From: Lentinus brumalis
Lineage: Eukaryota; Basidiomycota; Agaricomycetes; Polyporales; Polyporaceae
Length of the DNA stretch: 64,000 bases
Reading direction: 5' to 3'
Assembly (NCBI GenBank): GCA_001792895.1
Contig: MARA01000021.1
Location: 310,001 to 374,000 of the forward strand
This document shows, one piece after another, positions 1 to 14,081 of the stretch. The number at the start of each line of letters is the position of its first letter. Within the stretch, counting starts at the first letter, position 1. The notes beneath the pieces are model-generated. The model was not told where the DNA came from. It did not search any database and saw only the letters and a program-made list of their open reading frames with translations. Position numbers and translations under genes: made by a program.

Positions 1-20
1 TTCCCTTTGAGGTCTGGAAG

Positions 21-3000
21 GTGCTGCACGCGCGGCATGTGGAAGACAAACGCTTCCGCGAAAGGACCGACTTCGATGTTGTCCGCATATTAACGGCGGC
101 CTTCGAGGACGCGAGGGTGTATGGCGTCGATGCACACACGCCCTTTGCGCAGGGCTGGATTGCGCCGATATATAAGGAGAAGGGCGAGCGGACGAGGGTG
201 GTCAACTACCGACCAATCACACTACTAAACACGGACTATAAGCTTCTGAGTAAAATTCTCGCAGTAAGACTAGCAGGGGTCGCACCGTCAATTATACATA
301 AGGCTCAAGCTGGGTTTGTGCCGGGAAGGAAGATTCAGAATCATACGCAACTGGCGCGGATGATGATGACCTGGGCGGAGAGAAACGAAGCGGATGGAGC
401 AATTGTTGCACTCGACCAAGAGAAAGCTTACGATAAAATTGCGCACGATTATCTATGGAAGGTCCTCGGAAGGTTCAGGATCCCGGAAAACTTCATACGG
501 CTTGTACAATCACTCTACAAAAATGCGAAGACATCAGTGATGGTCAACGGTATACTAAGCAAGTCGTACCTCATCTACAGAGGTGTAAGACAAGGAGATC
601 CTCTCTCGTGCCTACTCTTCGACCTTGCTATCGAACCTTTATCGGCCATGATCCGTAAATCAGAGATACAGGGGTTCAATATACCGAGATGCAACGACGT
701 ACTAAAAGCTGTCCTTTTCGCTGACGACACTACAGTCTATCTGTCAAGTAATGATGATTTTAGCGTCCTACAAAGTGTTCTAGACATATGGTGCTCAGCG
801 GCAAAAGCAAGATTCAATATCGGTAAGACGGAGATTATACCCATTGGAAGCGAGAAATACCGCAGAGAAATGGCAGAAACATACCGCGTGACAGGGGCTT
901 GGAGGAACTACCCAAGTGGTGTCCATGTAGCAAATGAAGGCGAGGCGGTCCGGATCCTTGGTGCCTTTTTCGGTAACGGGATCGACGAGGCGGAGGTCTG
1001 GTCACTCGTATTGACCAAGATTGTGGCAATGCGCAAGCCGCTGATGGAAGTCATCGAGCGTTGGAAGGCAGGGCATGCGACGGTCCAAGGAAAACGGCAT
1101 GTTGTCCAAATGATCGTCGGGGGATGACTCAATACTTAACGACTGTCCAACGTATGCCCGAAATCATCCGAAAACGTCTTGACAAAATAATCAGAGGCTA
1201 CTTATGGGACGATCGGCACTCCCCCCGGTCTCTCTTGAATATACATACCTCCCAGTCGCAAAGGGCGGGCTGGGTATGCTCGATCTAGAAGCAAGGAATG
1301 AGGCAATAGATGTCATGTGGCTAAAGGCTTACCTCGACTTGAGCGTGGAGAGGCCCTTATGGGCCTTCCTGGTCGACGATCTCCTCGCAAAACATGTCCC
1401 CAAGAACTGTAGGCCAAGGCAGGCTGACCTGAGACTCAACCCGTTCCTACAGCAATGGAAACCGAAGGCTAGAGGGCTCCCGGGATGCGTGAGTGGAATG
1501 ATGACGGTGGCGAGAAAGTATGGACTGCGAATGGAAGGACTTGCCTTCTCTCGGAACATTCTGAACGCCATGCCCATGTGGGACCATGGGTACGCGGATA
1601 AGAAAAAGCTCGGACGCCTCACCGTGCCCTCGAAGTGTATAACATGCCTGCTGGCGACGCACAAGGTCAGAACAATCGGAGATTTCATCAAGCTGGCAGA
1701 GGTGCTAGGAAGCAAAGGACACCGTCGGAAAGCAAGTTGCACCTGCGACATGTGTGTACGAACAAGGACCGAGATAGGCTGCGACGACCCAAATCAGTGT
1801 GCTACGAGGGCCAAGGAGATGATAGACACGTTACCGGGCAAATGGGACCCGAGAAAGCGCCAGCCGGAAGACTATGAAGACCTTGCAATGGAAGAGATCC
1901 ACGGAGAACGATTAGGCGATGATAAGTGTGTCTTCGATCGACGCATAACAACGCGCGGAGATCTGGGAGATACGTTTAGGATCTTCACGAGCAAGGACCC
2001 AGTGTCGAACGATCTACCAGAAACTGAACTCACGGAGGAAGGCGCCATATTAACGATTGCTACGGACGGATCCTGCATCTATAATGGTGAAGTCAGAGCC
2101 CAGGCAGGCGCGGGGATTTTCGTTGAACCCGGACACGAGCTGAACCGGGCCATAAGGCTGCCGAGCGTCATCGAGCAGTCTAACCAAACGGCGGAAATAA
2201 CAGCGACCCTAATGGCGACAACATTAGTAGGAGACAGTACCAGAACCCTACAAGAAACGGACTCCAAGACTACGATGAATACTCTGACCGGGTGGAGGCA
2301 GAGGCATGAAGACTCAGGTTACATTATGCTGAAGAATGCAACCCTCATACAAGCAACGATCGCGAGACTAAGAAGGAAAAGGGCTCACACGATTTTCCAG
2401 TGGATCAAAGGACACAATGGTCACCCGCGGAATGAGGCAGCGGATAAGCTGGCGGGCGAAGGAGCGGAGAAACCAGCGGAAGATCAGGTGCAAGTAGAAA
2501 TCCACCCAACGATGAAGATTACCGGTGCCAAACTCCGAACGATGACTCAGAGGCTGGCGTATCGGGCAATACGAGACCGCAAAGACGAGCTTATCGAACC
2601 CAGACCGAGGACAGTAGCCAACATGGATAGACTCACAAGTGGTATCCAAGCGGCTTTCGGGTGTCAGCCGCTGGAAGAGCTGATATGGGAATCCTTCAGA
2701 GCGAGACACGTTGCACGACAAGTCTCGCAGTTTCTATGGAAAGCGACCCACGATGCCTTCATGATCGGCACACACTGGTTAAGGCCTAATATGTCGGATG
2801 AAATGAAATTGAGAGCTTACTGCGAGATATGTGGCGAGCACGAAACAATGTCCCATATAATATTTGAGTGCAACGCAGTAGGTCAAGAGGTCATCTGGAA
2901 TCTTCTCAAGGACACCTGGTCACATACGAAGGCGAAATGGCACGCACCGACCTGGGGAACAGCTTTTGGAGCTGCATGTGCGGTCTTTAAATCGGCTGAG

Positions 3001-3327
3001 GGTACCAGGCAGACGACGACTGAAAACTTGTGGTGCATACTGGCCACGGAAGCTCTCCATCTAATTTGGAAGCTAAGATGCGAACGAGTAATTCAGAAGG
3101 ATGGCTCCCAGTTCACGGATACGGAAATAACGAACAGATACTATGCAGCCATGGAAGCTCGGCTGAATCTAGACCGAAGGACGGCGGCAATGGCGAAAGG
3201 GAAAAGGGCCTTGAAACCACAAGATGTGGAAAGAATCTGGTATCCGATCCTACAGGAAAATGATAAGTTACCGGCAAAATGGGTTACCAATGGCGGGGTT
3301 TTAGTGGGTATTAAGCGGGGACGCTGA
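21..3327 (+). pseudogene. LINE polyprotein ORF, two frameshifts
   Basis: The coding sequence runs from before the window to the TGA at 3325-3327. The reading frame changes twice. The first shift is in the G5 run just before 1125: the protein passes from ...QMIVGG to MTQYLTTVQ, and one extra G explains it. The second is at the C6 run near 1221-1226, where DDRHSP continues as PVSLEYTYLP. Apart from these the frame is open for about 1,100 codons and the RT and RNase H catalytic residues are kept, so the copy is young. Both shifts lie in homopolymers, so sequencing error is an alternative to real decay. Confidence 0.85.
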
Positions 3328-3366
3328 GGAGAGGTGTTGGCTATGCGGTGCCTCTCCTCAGCGTCC
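3319..3366 (+). other. LINE 3' hairpin overlapping the stop codon
   Basis: Positions 3319-3334 and 3351-3366 form a perfect 16-bp inverted repeat around a 16-nt loop, and the ORF stop codon lies inside the 5' arm. It is preceded by GGTTTTAGTGGGTAT and followed by TGCGTAAAAGCATTTCCTC. The same flanking blocks surround a hairpin of different sequence in the small element at 29.6-30.0 kb. In LINEs such 3' structures are known to be recognised by the element's own reverse transcriptase; that role is inferred here. Confidence 0.8.
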
Positions 3367-3895
3367 GCGCTTGGAGTCCCACACACCGTGCGTAAAAGCA
3401 TTTCCTCGTGGTGGTTCTTATTTATAGTGGCATGTCCGAGGCCCCTGGCCTGGGATAGGTTACTTAGCGCGTCTGGCCAACACTCGTTGACCATGAGCTG
3501 CATGACAAGCCCGTATGGGACCAATGCGGCTCGAGATAATTATGCGCTCCACCAAAAAAAAAAAAAAAAAATATCGAGCACGCTGCGCCTTCCAACCTAG
3601 ATGCCGTGCGGGGGCAAGGTCAACTCAACTGCCCTTGAGTCGCCGTGTCTCTCGAAGACTAGTTGGGGACGTACGGCAGCCATGTCTCGACCGAACTTGG
3701 TGTCATAGTATCCACTCCTACATACACAGGTGAGTACTTCAACAGTATACGGAACTGACTTCGAGGTGCATGCCGCGTGCATCGGCATCCGACACGATTT
3801 GTATCCAACCATACATTTTACTGAGACACAATGAAGCACATCTAGGATCCATCTCTTCTACCGCACCAAATCGTTTTCAAAATCGCCCGCACCGT

Positions 3896-5566
3896 TCAGA
3901 ACAAGCCCAGATCGTCCAGCCGCCCGTCTTCCAGCAGATACGCTCCGCGGCGACCGGCCTGCAGGCCGAACAGCAACAGATCGAACTGTTGGCCTCTCTG
4001 GTACCCGCCGGTGTCCAGCGTGCTCTTGATGTCAGTGAGGTCCAGGTTCGGGTACAGCCTATCGACAAGCAAGCCCAGCTTAACGAGGGACGGCCCCGGA
4101 AGGAAGAAGGGCACGCGGAGGCGTCGAAGGCGAGGATTGGGAGGGGACGGGAGAGAGTCGAGGTCGGGCAGCGGCGCGAGGCTCATGGATGGAATTGCCA
4201 GAGCTTCAAGCTGGGGATGGGCGGAGACGAACGATGCGACGGAAGCGAGTGACGGGAAGGGGCTGGCGTGTGTGAAGTTGAAGATGAGATTGTAGATCAA
4301 TGTGTCTCCGTATTTGAATTGAAACGTTCTCAAGCTGGGCCACACCGTTTGTACGCCGTTCAGGTCGTCTTCGGTGAACCCCACATACATGTCTTCGAAC
4401 CGGAAGGAGATCGTGTGCATGTCGTTGCGCGAGCGGAGAGGCTCAAGCAACTGGGCAGCCGTTGGCCCTCCGGGTCCGGCCGTCGCGATGTGGCGATCAT
4501 CCCGAGCAACGCGAAACTCAGCGGAAAGGTGGAGGAGACACGATGGCAACGCGGAATAAATGAGGCCCATCTGTGCTATGGCGGTCTCAATGGTGGTATC
4601 GGCGAGGAACTTGTAACAGTCCAGGTGAAAGGAGTGTAGATGCGCCGGCTTGGTGCCCTCCAAAAAAGTGGCGACGTCGGAAAGCCCGGCAGCCGAGAGT
4701 GCGAGGTATCGAAGAGCTTCGAATCCCGGACTCAAAGGATTGCCAGCCAGGTCCGCCATTTTAGCGAGATTGAGGCGGAGATACGACAAGTGGGGGAACG
4801 CGAGAAGAGCATTGAGCGATGCCACGGTCGGAGTGACAGGGTAGGTGATGCTGAGGGAACGCAATTGCACGAACGTCCAAACAGGGATGAGATCAATACG
4901 GTTGGGGTCGCCGGAGAGACACAGCGAGCGTATCTGAGAGAGGGCTGGCATCATCTCTGCCAGTACCGTCTTCACCGTGGCTTGGCTTGGGTGGTCGTTG
5001 AGCACCATCGCAATGTCGCAGATCATGGGCGTAAGGAGCATCGTATGGGACAACCCAATGTCGTCGAATGCAAAACCGCTCAGCCGGTGAAGAAGCGGTA
5101 GCAACGGTTCGTCTGGGCACCAGCGACGTAGGACGGTCCACGTGAAAGCTTCTACAGTGTTGCAGTCGTTTGCGTCCAGTACGCGGACCCGCACGAGATA
5201 CTCCTGGAACCTCGTCCACTCCCTCTCCGTGATCTCCCGCGTGAAAGTCTGTATCGTTCCCAGTCACAATCAGGATTTCAGCTGAGAGAGGAGAGAACGC
5301 ACGTATGGGTATCCGCCCAGTGCTGGAAGGATTCTGAGCAAGTCCACGATGTCATCAACCACGCGCCACAGGACGTTCAACGCTGGGTCTTCGAAGGCGC
5401 GACACACGCGGGCAGCTCTGGCCAGAGTGCGCTGAGCAAGACGTCTCTGTACATAAGCTCCCGAGTAGGAAGCAAAATCGTGTTGCTGGATGCGCCCAGG
5501 GGACAATACCTCAAAGATGGCTTCGAGGATCTCGCGACAAGTCAACGCCTTCAAAGTGGCAGACAT
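3896..5566 (-). CDS. F-box protein (copy A of tandem pair)
   Basis: Two exons, complement(3896..5248, 5303..5566), encode 538 aa. The 54-nt intron at 5249-5302 has a GTGCGT donor and a CAG acceptor and joins YPY to TFTRE. Residues about 5-60 (LKALTCREILEAIFEVL ... AARVCRAFEDPALNVLWR) match the F-box helix pattern of agaricomycete proteins. The long remainder is leucine-rich and probably an irregular repeat fold for binding targets. F-box proteins usually recruit substrates to SCF ubiquitin ligases through Skp1; the target is unknown. The start is set at the Met of MSATLKAL because the paralogue at 9.7-11.4 kb keeps MSTTLKAL; an upstream in-frame Met at 5596 is possible. Confidence 0.85.
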
Positions 5567-5985
5567 AGTCGAACTGCACAACGCCAATGCCACCAATTGA
5601 GCCCCATCAATAAGGCTCAGCAGGGTTCATCAATATTTTAACGACGCACCGCGGTGGATGTAAGAGCGATCGAGGTGGTAGGAGGCAAGCAGGAGCAGGA
5701 GAAAATCGTGTACTCGGGTCTGCTGCTTTCGTGTACTTGGGTGTGTTGCTCTTGACGTAAGGAACTCAAATCGCTCTCGAGCGCCTCTGACGTTCAGCAT
5801 GCGTGCACTCGCGCCCGTCGACGATTCGGTGTGGAATGTCTCGCAGAATTCCGACACTGAGCAGTATGGTACATCCTCATTCAGCAGCATGAAACCCAGG
5901 GAAGACAGTAACACCCATGGCACCCGCCCTCGCCTTGATACATAGCACATGGATATGACGCTCGCTGGTCCGCTCGGTAAATGGC
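5567..5985. other. F-box copy A / peroxidase 1 intergenic region
   Basis: About 420 bases upstream of the F-box gene and downstream of peroxidase 1, both transcribed leftwards. It should hold the F-box promoter. I see short open frames but no convincing gene, and the matching stretch in copy B (11371-11800) is only loosely similar. Confidence 0.5.
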
Positions 5986-7351
<1,366 letters not shown>

Positions 7352-7404
7352 GTCGTGCTTCTGGTAACGAAAGCCGAGTTCGCTGAGGAGTGGAGGGACG
7401 AAGG

Positions 7405-7509
7405 AGGAGGCCCTTATACCCTGGCGGACTCTGCATATGAGCCGGACGTGACCGTCCTGTATCTCGCTGAGTCGTTACACCATGGTCGGATACTCGAAGG
7501 GTGACCAAT
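7405..7509 (-). promoter_or_regulatory. VP1 core promoter: TATA-like box and inverted CCAAT
   Basis: Reading leftwards, GGTATAAGGG (7411-7420) lies about 60 bases before the VP1 ATG. A CCAAT on the + strand at 7505-7509 (ATTGG on the coding strand) lies about 155 bases before it. The copy-B peroxidase and the two rightward peroxidases have an ATTGG at similar distance, which supports function. Confidence 0.55.
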
Positions 7510-7589
7510 GACAACACGACCATTTGCTGTTGTCGGTGATGCGTTCCTCCCTGACCCAGCTCACCGGGAATCGAAACACGTCCATGCAG

Positions 7590-7862
7590 TCATCGTTCAG
7601 TGCGCGTTGCCATCAGGACCATTGGGCTACTCCGAGCGGGATCTGTTTGGGTGATATCGGATCCGCTTACACGACCGTGGCTGGGGATTCTGACGGTTCC
7701 GCGGCTACCTGTGAAGGATGCGAGGTAGATGGACGCTATGAAGGAGAATACGGAGGTCAGCAGGAAGCATACGACCAGGTACAATAGAAGACGTACCTTA
7801 CAGCCCGACACGGCTGTCTGCTCTAAGTTCTGCTCTAAGTATAGCTGAATAAGCCCATCCAA
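7590..7862 (-). CDS. Small ORF with one hydrophobic segment (copy A)
   Basis: A 90-aa frame beginning MDGLIQLYLEQ and holding one strongly hydrophobic stretch (LLYLVVCFLLTSVFSFIASIYLA). The same frame and the same upstream sequence, including a GGTATAAAGG box just upstream, recur at 13300-13689. A GTACGT donor after ...SGCK and a CATAG acceptor suggest that the hydrophobic part may be an intron. I do not recognise a family. It could be a small secreted or membrane protein or a conserved remnant of the duplicated block. Confidence 0.35.
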   Translation of the reverse strand: MDGLIQLYLEQNLEQTAVSGCKVRLLLYLVVCFLLTSVFSFIASIYLASFTGSRGTVRIPSHGRVSGSDITQTDPARSSPMVLMATRTER

Positions 7863-7899
7863 AGGAGCCTTTATACCACCGCTGTGCAGCCACAGCCGT

Positions 7900-9690
7900 G
7901 GCGGGCGACGAAGACAACCTCCGCGGATTGCATGGCCGTGGACGCCTTGGAGTTCTCAGTGAGGCATTTTCGTGGGAGACAAGCAGCCGAGCGTTTGGTA
8001 TCGGGCGGTGGGTAAGGAATGCCAAGCGGAAGTGTGTTCGTAGATTGTTCTCAGGATGCAGTTGTGTTGCTCTGTCGCATGGTACGTAAGCGTAAGGTCC
8101 TGTCCGTTTCAGAAGCGCCAGATAGAGTGTCAAGGATTGCATCGTCAGGTGATTGTTCGTGTGAATACGCACGGAAGTATTCGTTCCCAGAGTCAATACG
8201 CCCTCTCGGGCCTCTCTCGGGCTCCACCAATCGTCGCTTGCGAAGCTACCTCACCTGCTAACACGAAGTACGGTTGTAGATGGAGACGTACCGTATGCGC
8301 TCTTGAAGCAGCACGAAGCATGATATGAATGACTATGATCGGGACCTATTGAGCATCATCGTGCAGGAGCACTGGATGGAGCGGTTCCAAGTTTGCCGGG
8401 GTCCATATCAACGGCGTATCGAGGAATCACAAGGGGGCGATGGTCGGGCTAGGATAGTGGAGGCACACGTAGGGCCACGTCTCCTATGCGAACAACAGGT
8501 CCCGCATGCCGATCTTCAAAGGCGGTCACGCCGAAGTGGTCTTGCTGCATAGAGCGTCAGCGAAGTGCCTGCCGCACTGCACTGTGCCTACGAAGTTCGC
8601 CTCGACAGCAAAGAGGTCATGATTCACTTGGACTGTATCGTGGAGATCTTTCAGCTGTTCGGAAGCGACGATATCACTACCCACAGTCAGGTATACACTG
8701 GCAGCACTACATAGCATCTTGCACTCACCTGTGCATCTGGTTCTGCGGCGAGCTGGCAGGCGCATGATGGCAAAAAACCCTGGCGTATACCTGTGGGGAG
8801 GAACTGTAGGGACTAGGGCGCGTAAATGCGCAGGGTCTGAGTCTTGTGCTCAGATAGTTGCAGGAGGCAGTCGATGCGCAACCCATTTTTGATCGATGAT
8901 CCTTGAGTGTTTCATGAGCATTTGGGCACATCCAATCCACCAGAAAACTGGTAACAGCGATCGTCTCTGCCCTGCTCCCCGACAGGAAGTCAAATGATAC
9001 GCAGCATTATGGCCAAAAACACGTATACATTGCGTCAAGTTGCACGACGTCCGATCTCTTATCCGGCTTCGGCGACACGCGACACCGACACCCACAAGAC
9101 CAAAGTTCGAAAAGAGTCAGAACAGAGCAGCTATTGACGAGCTCGAGAGAGTGCGAGGGGATGAAGGCATACTTGTGGTCGTGGCAGCAGCAAAGAAAGC
9201 CGCATTGCAAGAGTCGTAAGGCGCAGGCCACGTGGATAATAGGCGCTTACGTAGTGCCGTCAACACGAGGCTACTGAACGCCTTCGGGTGCAGACTCTCC
9301 ATCCTCGCATATTGGCGTCCATGGTTTACAATCAGGGAGCCAAGGAAAGTCACACTAGGAGGACAGGACGATACTGGTACACGACGATGAGCGTAGTATC
9401 AAGTCCGAATTTGCCTCATTACGAGTCCCGACTGTCGAGGAAGAGATGTAAAATACGAGGCAAGGTAGACTGATGCGTCTGGTGTTTCCTGTCGACTGCT
9501 GGGGTTCCAGCTCAGGCAGAAATGTGCAATATCAAGCCGAAGAAGTGCGTCGTAAGAGGCAGACGCGCTACGGACGGACACCCGGATGCGAGCAGAGCTA
9601 ACACTCCTGTAATCCGTATGGTATATATGTGAGCATACGTGATCGCAATTATGATACTTTCATAAAGCACACGCGACTCACCCATTGCCT
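7900..9690. other. No confident gene; right part of duplication unit A
   Basis: 7900-8100 resembles 13720-13920 (both start MAGDED when read on +). 9000-9350 resembles 15550-15880, where a minus-strand frame reads as a short membrane-protein N-terminus. Between these I see only short frames and scattered splice-like signals, so the stretch is probably decayed. Confidence 0.5.
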
Positions 9691-9693
9691 GTC

Positions 9694-11370
9694 CTAGAAC
9701 ATCCCCAAGTCGCCCAACCGCACAGAATCTTTCAAGTACGTTCCGCGCCGACCGGACTGCAGACCGAAGAGCAACAAGTCGAACTGTTGACCTCTCTGGT
9801 AGCCGCCGGCATCGAGCATACTCCTGATGTCGGTAAGGTCCAGGTTCGGATACAGCCTGTCCACCAGCAAGCCTAGTTTTACGAGAGACGGTCCCGGTAG
9901 GAAGAAGGGCACACGGAGGCGCCTAAGACGAGGATTGGGAGGGGATGGAAGAGAGTCGAGGTCGGGCAGTGTCGTCAGGGTCATGGATGGGATTGCCAGA
10001 CGTTCGAGCTGGGGATGGGCGGAGACGAACGTCGCGACGGAAGCTAGCGTCGGATATGGGCTGCTGTATGTGTAGTCGAAGATTATGCCGTTGAGAAGGC
10101 TGTCTCCGTATGCGAACTCGAAAGTTCTCAAGCTCGGCCACAGTGCTTGGACGTTGTTCAGGTCGTCATCTGAGAACATCACATATATATCCTCGAAGTG
10201 GAAGGAGATCGTGTGCATGTCGTTGCGCGAGCGAAAAGGGGCGAGTAGCTGTGCGGGGGTGGGACCTCCCGAGGCCACAACGGCGAGATCCTCACGAATA
10301 ACGCGGAACTCCATCGAGAAATGGAGGAGAGACGATGGAAGTGCAGCATGGATGACGTCCAGCTGTGATATGACAGAATCGACGGTGGTCTCGGCGAGGG
10401 ACTTGTTGCACTCCAGGTGAAAGGAGTGGAGATGGGGCGGTCGAGTGAGTTCCAAGAAAATGACGACGTCGGACAACCCGACTGCGGAGAGATCAAGGTG
10501 TTGGAGGGCTACAAATCCCGATGTCAACGGAACACCGGCCAGGTCTGCCATCTCGGTCAGGTGGAGGCTGAGATCGCGCAAATGGGGGAACGCGAGGAGG
10601 GAACTCAGTGATTGTACCGTCGGAGTAATTTCATATGTGATCTCGAGGGAACGCAGCTGAGTGCACGTCCAAACAGGTATGAGGTGAAGGCGAGTTGGCT
10701 CTCCGGAGAGGGTGAGCGAGCGGATCTGTCCCAGGACAGGCGTCATCTCTCCCAATACCATCTTAACCGTGGCCTCGCTTGGATGCTCGTGGAGGTGTAT
10801 CGAGATGCTGGAGAGCATTGGCGTAAGAAGCATCGTGTGCAGTAAACCCACACTGTCATATGAAAAGCCGCTCAATCGCTCGAGGAGCGGTAAAAGCGGG
10901 CCTTGAGGGCACCAGCGTCGTAGGACAGTCCATGTAAATGCCTCGACGGCGCCATAGTCTTCCACATCGAGGTCACGTACCCGCGCGAGATACTGTCGGA
11001 ACCGAGCCCACTCGCTTTCCGTGGTATCCCGTGTGAATGTCTGCCACAACATGTATGATGAGACGCCTGCGCAGAAAGAGTGAAGAGACACAGTGAGAGA
11101 CGGACGCACGTATGGGTATCGGGTCAGTGCCGGTAGTATGGGGAGCAAGTCGCAAATATCATCGACCACTCGCCATAGAACGTTCAACGCCGGTTCTTCG
11201 AAAGCGCGGCATACGCGGGCAGCTCGAGCCAGAGTGATTTGGCAGAGACGTCGGTGTACACTAGCTTCCGGCAAGCAATGCTGAGCGAGCCTTGTAGGGC
11301 CGGGTGCCAAATTCTCGAAGATTTCTTCGATGATCTCGCGACAACCCAAAGCCTTTAGTGTCGTGGACAT
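9694..11370 (-). CDS. F-box protein (copy B of tandem pair)
   Basis: Two exons, complement(9694..11040, 11110..11370), encode 535 aa closely related to the protein at 3896-5566. The N-terminal F-box region (LKALGCREIIEEIFENL ... AARVCRAFEEPALNVLWR) and the C-terminal end (LPDLDSLPSPPNPRLRRLRV, then a YPNLDLTDI block) are shared. The intron at 11041-11109 is 69 nt, has no stop and is a multiple of three, so without splicing the gene reads as one long ORF. Comparison with copy A, whose 54-nt intron sits at the same codon boundary and ends in a stop-containing frame, shows it is an intron. Role as for copy A: probable SCF substrate receptor of unknown target. Confidence 0.85.
   Translation of the reverse strand: MSTTLKALGCREIIEEIFENLAPGPTRLAQHCLPEASVHRRLCQITLARAARVCRAFEEPALNVLWRVVDDICDLLPILPALTRYPYVRPSLTVSLHSFCAGVSSYMLWQTFTRDTTESEWARFRQYLARVRDLDVEDYGAVEAFTWTVLRRWCPQGPLLPLLERLSGFSYDSVGLLHTMLLTPMLSSISIHLHEHPSEATVKMVLGEMTPVLGQIRSLTLSGEPTRLHLIPVWTCTQLRSLEITYEITPTVQSLSSLLAFPHLRDLSLHLTEMADLAGVPLTSGFVALQHLDLSAVGLSDVVIFLELTRPPHLHSFHLECNKSLAETTVDSVISQLDVIHAALPSSLLHFSMEFRVIREDLAVVASGGPTPAQLLAPFRSRNDMHTISFHFEDIYVMFSDDDLNNVQALWPSLRTFEFAYGDSLLNGIIFDYTYSSPYPTLASVATFVSAHPQLERLAIPSMTLTTLPDLDSLPSPPNPRLRRLRVPFFLPGPSLVKLGLLVDRLYPNLDLTDIRSMLDAGGYQRGQQFDLLLFGLQSGRRGTYLKDSVRLGDLGMF
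11041..11109 (-). other. In-frame, stop-free 69-nt intron of F-box copy B
   Basis: Donor GTGCGT, acceptor GGCAG. Retention would add 23 residues without breaking the protein. Copy A has an intron at the same place but with a stop, so retention there would truncate. Confidence 0.7.
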
Positions 11371-11800
11371 GATCAGACTATACAAGGTATCACGAAATCG
11401 AGTTCAGTAGGGCCCCTGGCCACATGAACATTACAAGAACGCACTGAAGGATCCGTGAAAAGCGAGATGCGGTGGTGGTAGGAGGAAGAGGAAGATGAAA
11501 TAAATGTGTACTTGCATTCCTCCTCGGGGTGACGTAACCCTATTGGACTTAAGCGCCCTGACAATCAGGGGTATGTACAGGTATGTACATAAGTTATACC
11601 TACGTTGCGAGCTGACTGAAAGGTCGCTGGAATTCAAACGTTTGATATTCGTTATTCAACATAACTTCAAAGCTGTAGGGAACATGGGCTCCGATAGCAT
11701 CTATAACCAGCGGCACCTACAACCAGCAACACCCCTGCTGTGTGCTCTTGTAGCCCGCAAATGGACCTCATGACGCTCGCTAGCCAGCTCGGTGAACGGC

Positions 11801-13167
<1,367 letters not shown>

Positions 13168-13225
13168 GTCTTGGTTCTGTTGACGAAAGCCGAGTTCGCT
13201 GAAGAGTGGAAGGACGAAGGAAGAG

Positions 13226-13345
13226 GCTCTTATACCCTAGCGGACTCTGCAGATGAGAAGGGCGGTCACTTTCTGCATCGTTCTGGGGTGTTTGCATGGT
13301 CAGGATGAATCAATGGGGCATGTACGTCGACCTAAGTCGACCAAT
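13226..13345 (-). promoter_or_regulatory. VP2 core promoter copy
   Basis: A TATA-like GGTATAAGAG (13226-13235) about 60 bases upstream of the ATG and a CCAAT on + at 13341-13345 (ATTGG on the coding strand) match the VP1 promoter in kind and spacing. Confidence 0.5.
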
Positions 13346-13689
13346 GACAACGCGAACATTTGCAAGTTTCGGTGCCGTGCGTTCCTGCCTGAACCCGCAT
13401 AACGGGAGGCGGAACACGTCCATGTAGTCTTCGTGTTGGCGAGCGTCGCCAACAAGACCAATGGACTACTCCAAACCGGATCCTTTTGGACGGTATCGGG
13501 CCCGCCCACACGATCGTGGCTCAGGACGCTGACGGTTCCGCGGCTCCCTGTGAAGAACGCGAGGTAGATGGACGCTATGAAGGAGAACACCAAGGTCAGC
13601 AGGAAGCATACGACCAGGCACCATAGAAGACGTACCTTGCAGCCCGACACGGCTGTCTGCTCTAAGTATAGCTGAATAAGCCCATCCAA
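13300..13689 (-). CDS. Small ORF with one hydrophobic segment (copy B)
   Basis: Counterpart of the frame at 7590-7862: MDGLIQLYLEQTAVSGCK, then a hydrophobic segment, then FTGSRGTV. Copy A carries a duplicated NLEQ in the N-terminus. The tail beyond FTGSRGTV is less conserved, so the real C-terminus is uncertain. Function unknown; splicing as in copy A is possible. Confidence 0.35.
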   Translation of the reverse strand: MDGLIQLYLEQTAVSGCKVRLLWCLVVCFLLTLVFSFIASIYLAFFTGSRGTVSVLSHDRVGGPDTVQKDPVWSSPLVLLATLANTKTTWTCSASRYAGSGRNARHRNLQMFALSLVDLGRRTCPIDSS

Positions 13690-14081
13690 AGGAGCCTTTA
13701 TACCACCGCTGTGCAGCCACAGCCGTGGCGGGCGACGAAGACAGTATTTGCGGATACCATCGCCGTGGGCGCCGCGTGGTTCTCAGTCAAGCGTCTTCGT
13801 GGGAGGGAACTATCCGAAGGAGTGGTTTGGGGCCGTCGAGGAAGGAATGCCAAGCCGAACTATATGCATATGTTGTTCTCAGGATGCGGCTGTGTCGCCC
13901 TGTCGCATGGTACGTAAGCGTGGAAGTCCTGTTAGGTCAGGAAGGCAGGATAGAACAAAGTATCGCAATATCAGGTGGTCGCTCGTGTGTACATAATCAC
14001 GGCAATCGCTCCCAGAGTGGCAGATATACTCTCAAGCTCGACCTGATCGTCGCTTGCAATGCCGCCCTGCCTCATTCAGTA

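Larger units (their letters stand above)
1..3571 (+). mobile_element. Non-LTR retrotransposon (LINE, RT plus RNase H), 5' end outside window
   Basis: This is the 3' part of a LINE that would copy itself by target-primed reverse transcription. Reverse-transcriptase blocks are visible in order: NYRPITLLN (near 210), QAGFVPGR (near 306), ALDQEKAYDK (near 408), RQGDPLS (near 590) and the catalytic FADD (near 718). RNase H follows with ATDGS (near 2060), the acidic AEITA and ETDSK blocks and GHNGHPRNEAADKLAG (near 2415). A C-x2-C-x7-H-x4-C zinc-binding cluster lies near 2821-2875, as is common at the end of fungal RT-RNase H LINEs such as Tad1-like elements; the clade assignment is inference. The element ends in an 18-A tail at 3554-3571. 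The 5' end, any ORF1 and the left target duplication lie outside the window. Confidence 0.93.

Noticed and set aside
3141..3524. A minus-strand ORF over the LINE 3' end
   Set aside because: Antisense shadow of the LINE coding region and hairpin.
5630..5950. A 106-codon minus-strand ORF between the F-box gene and VP1
   Set aside because: No conserved counterpart in unit B; probably promoter sequence.
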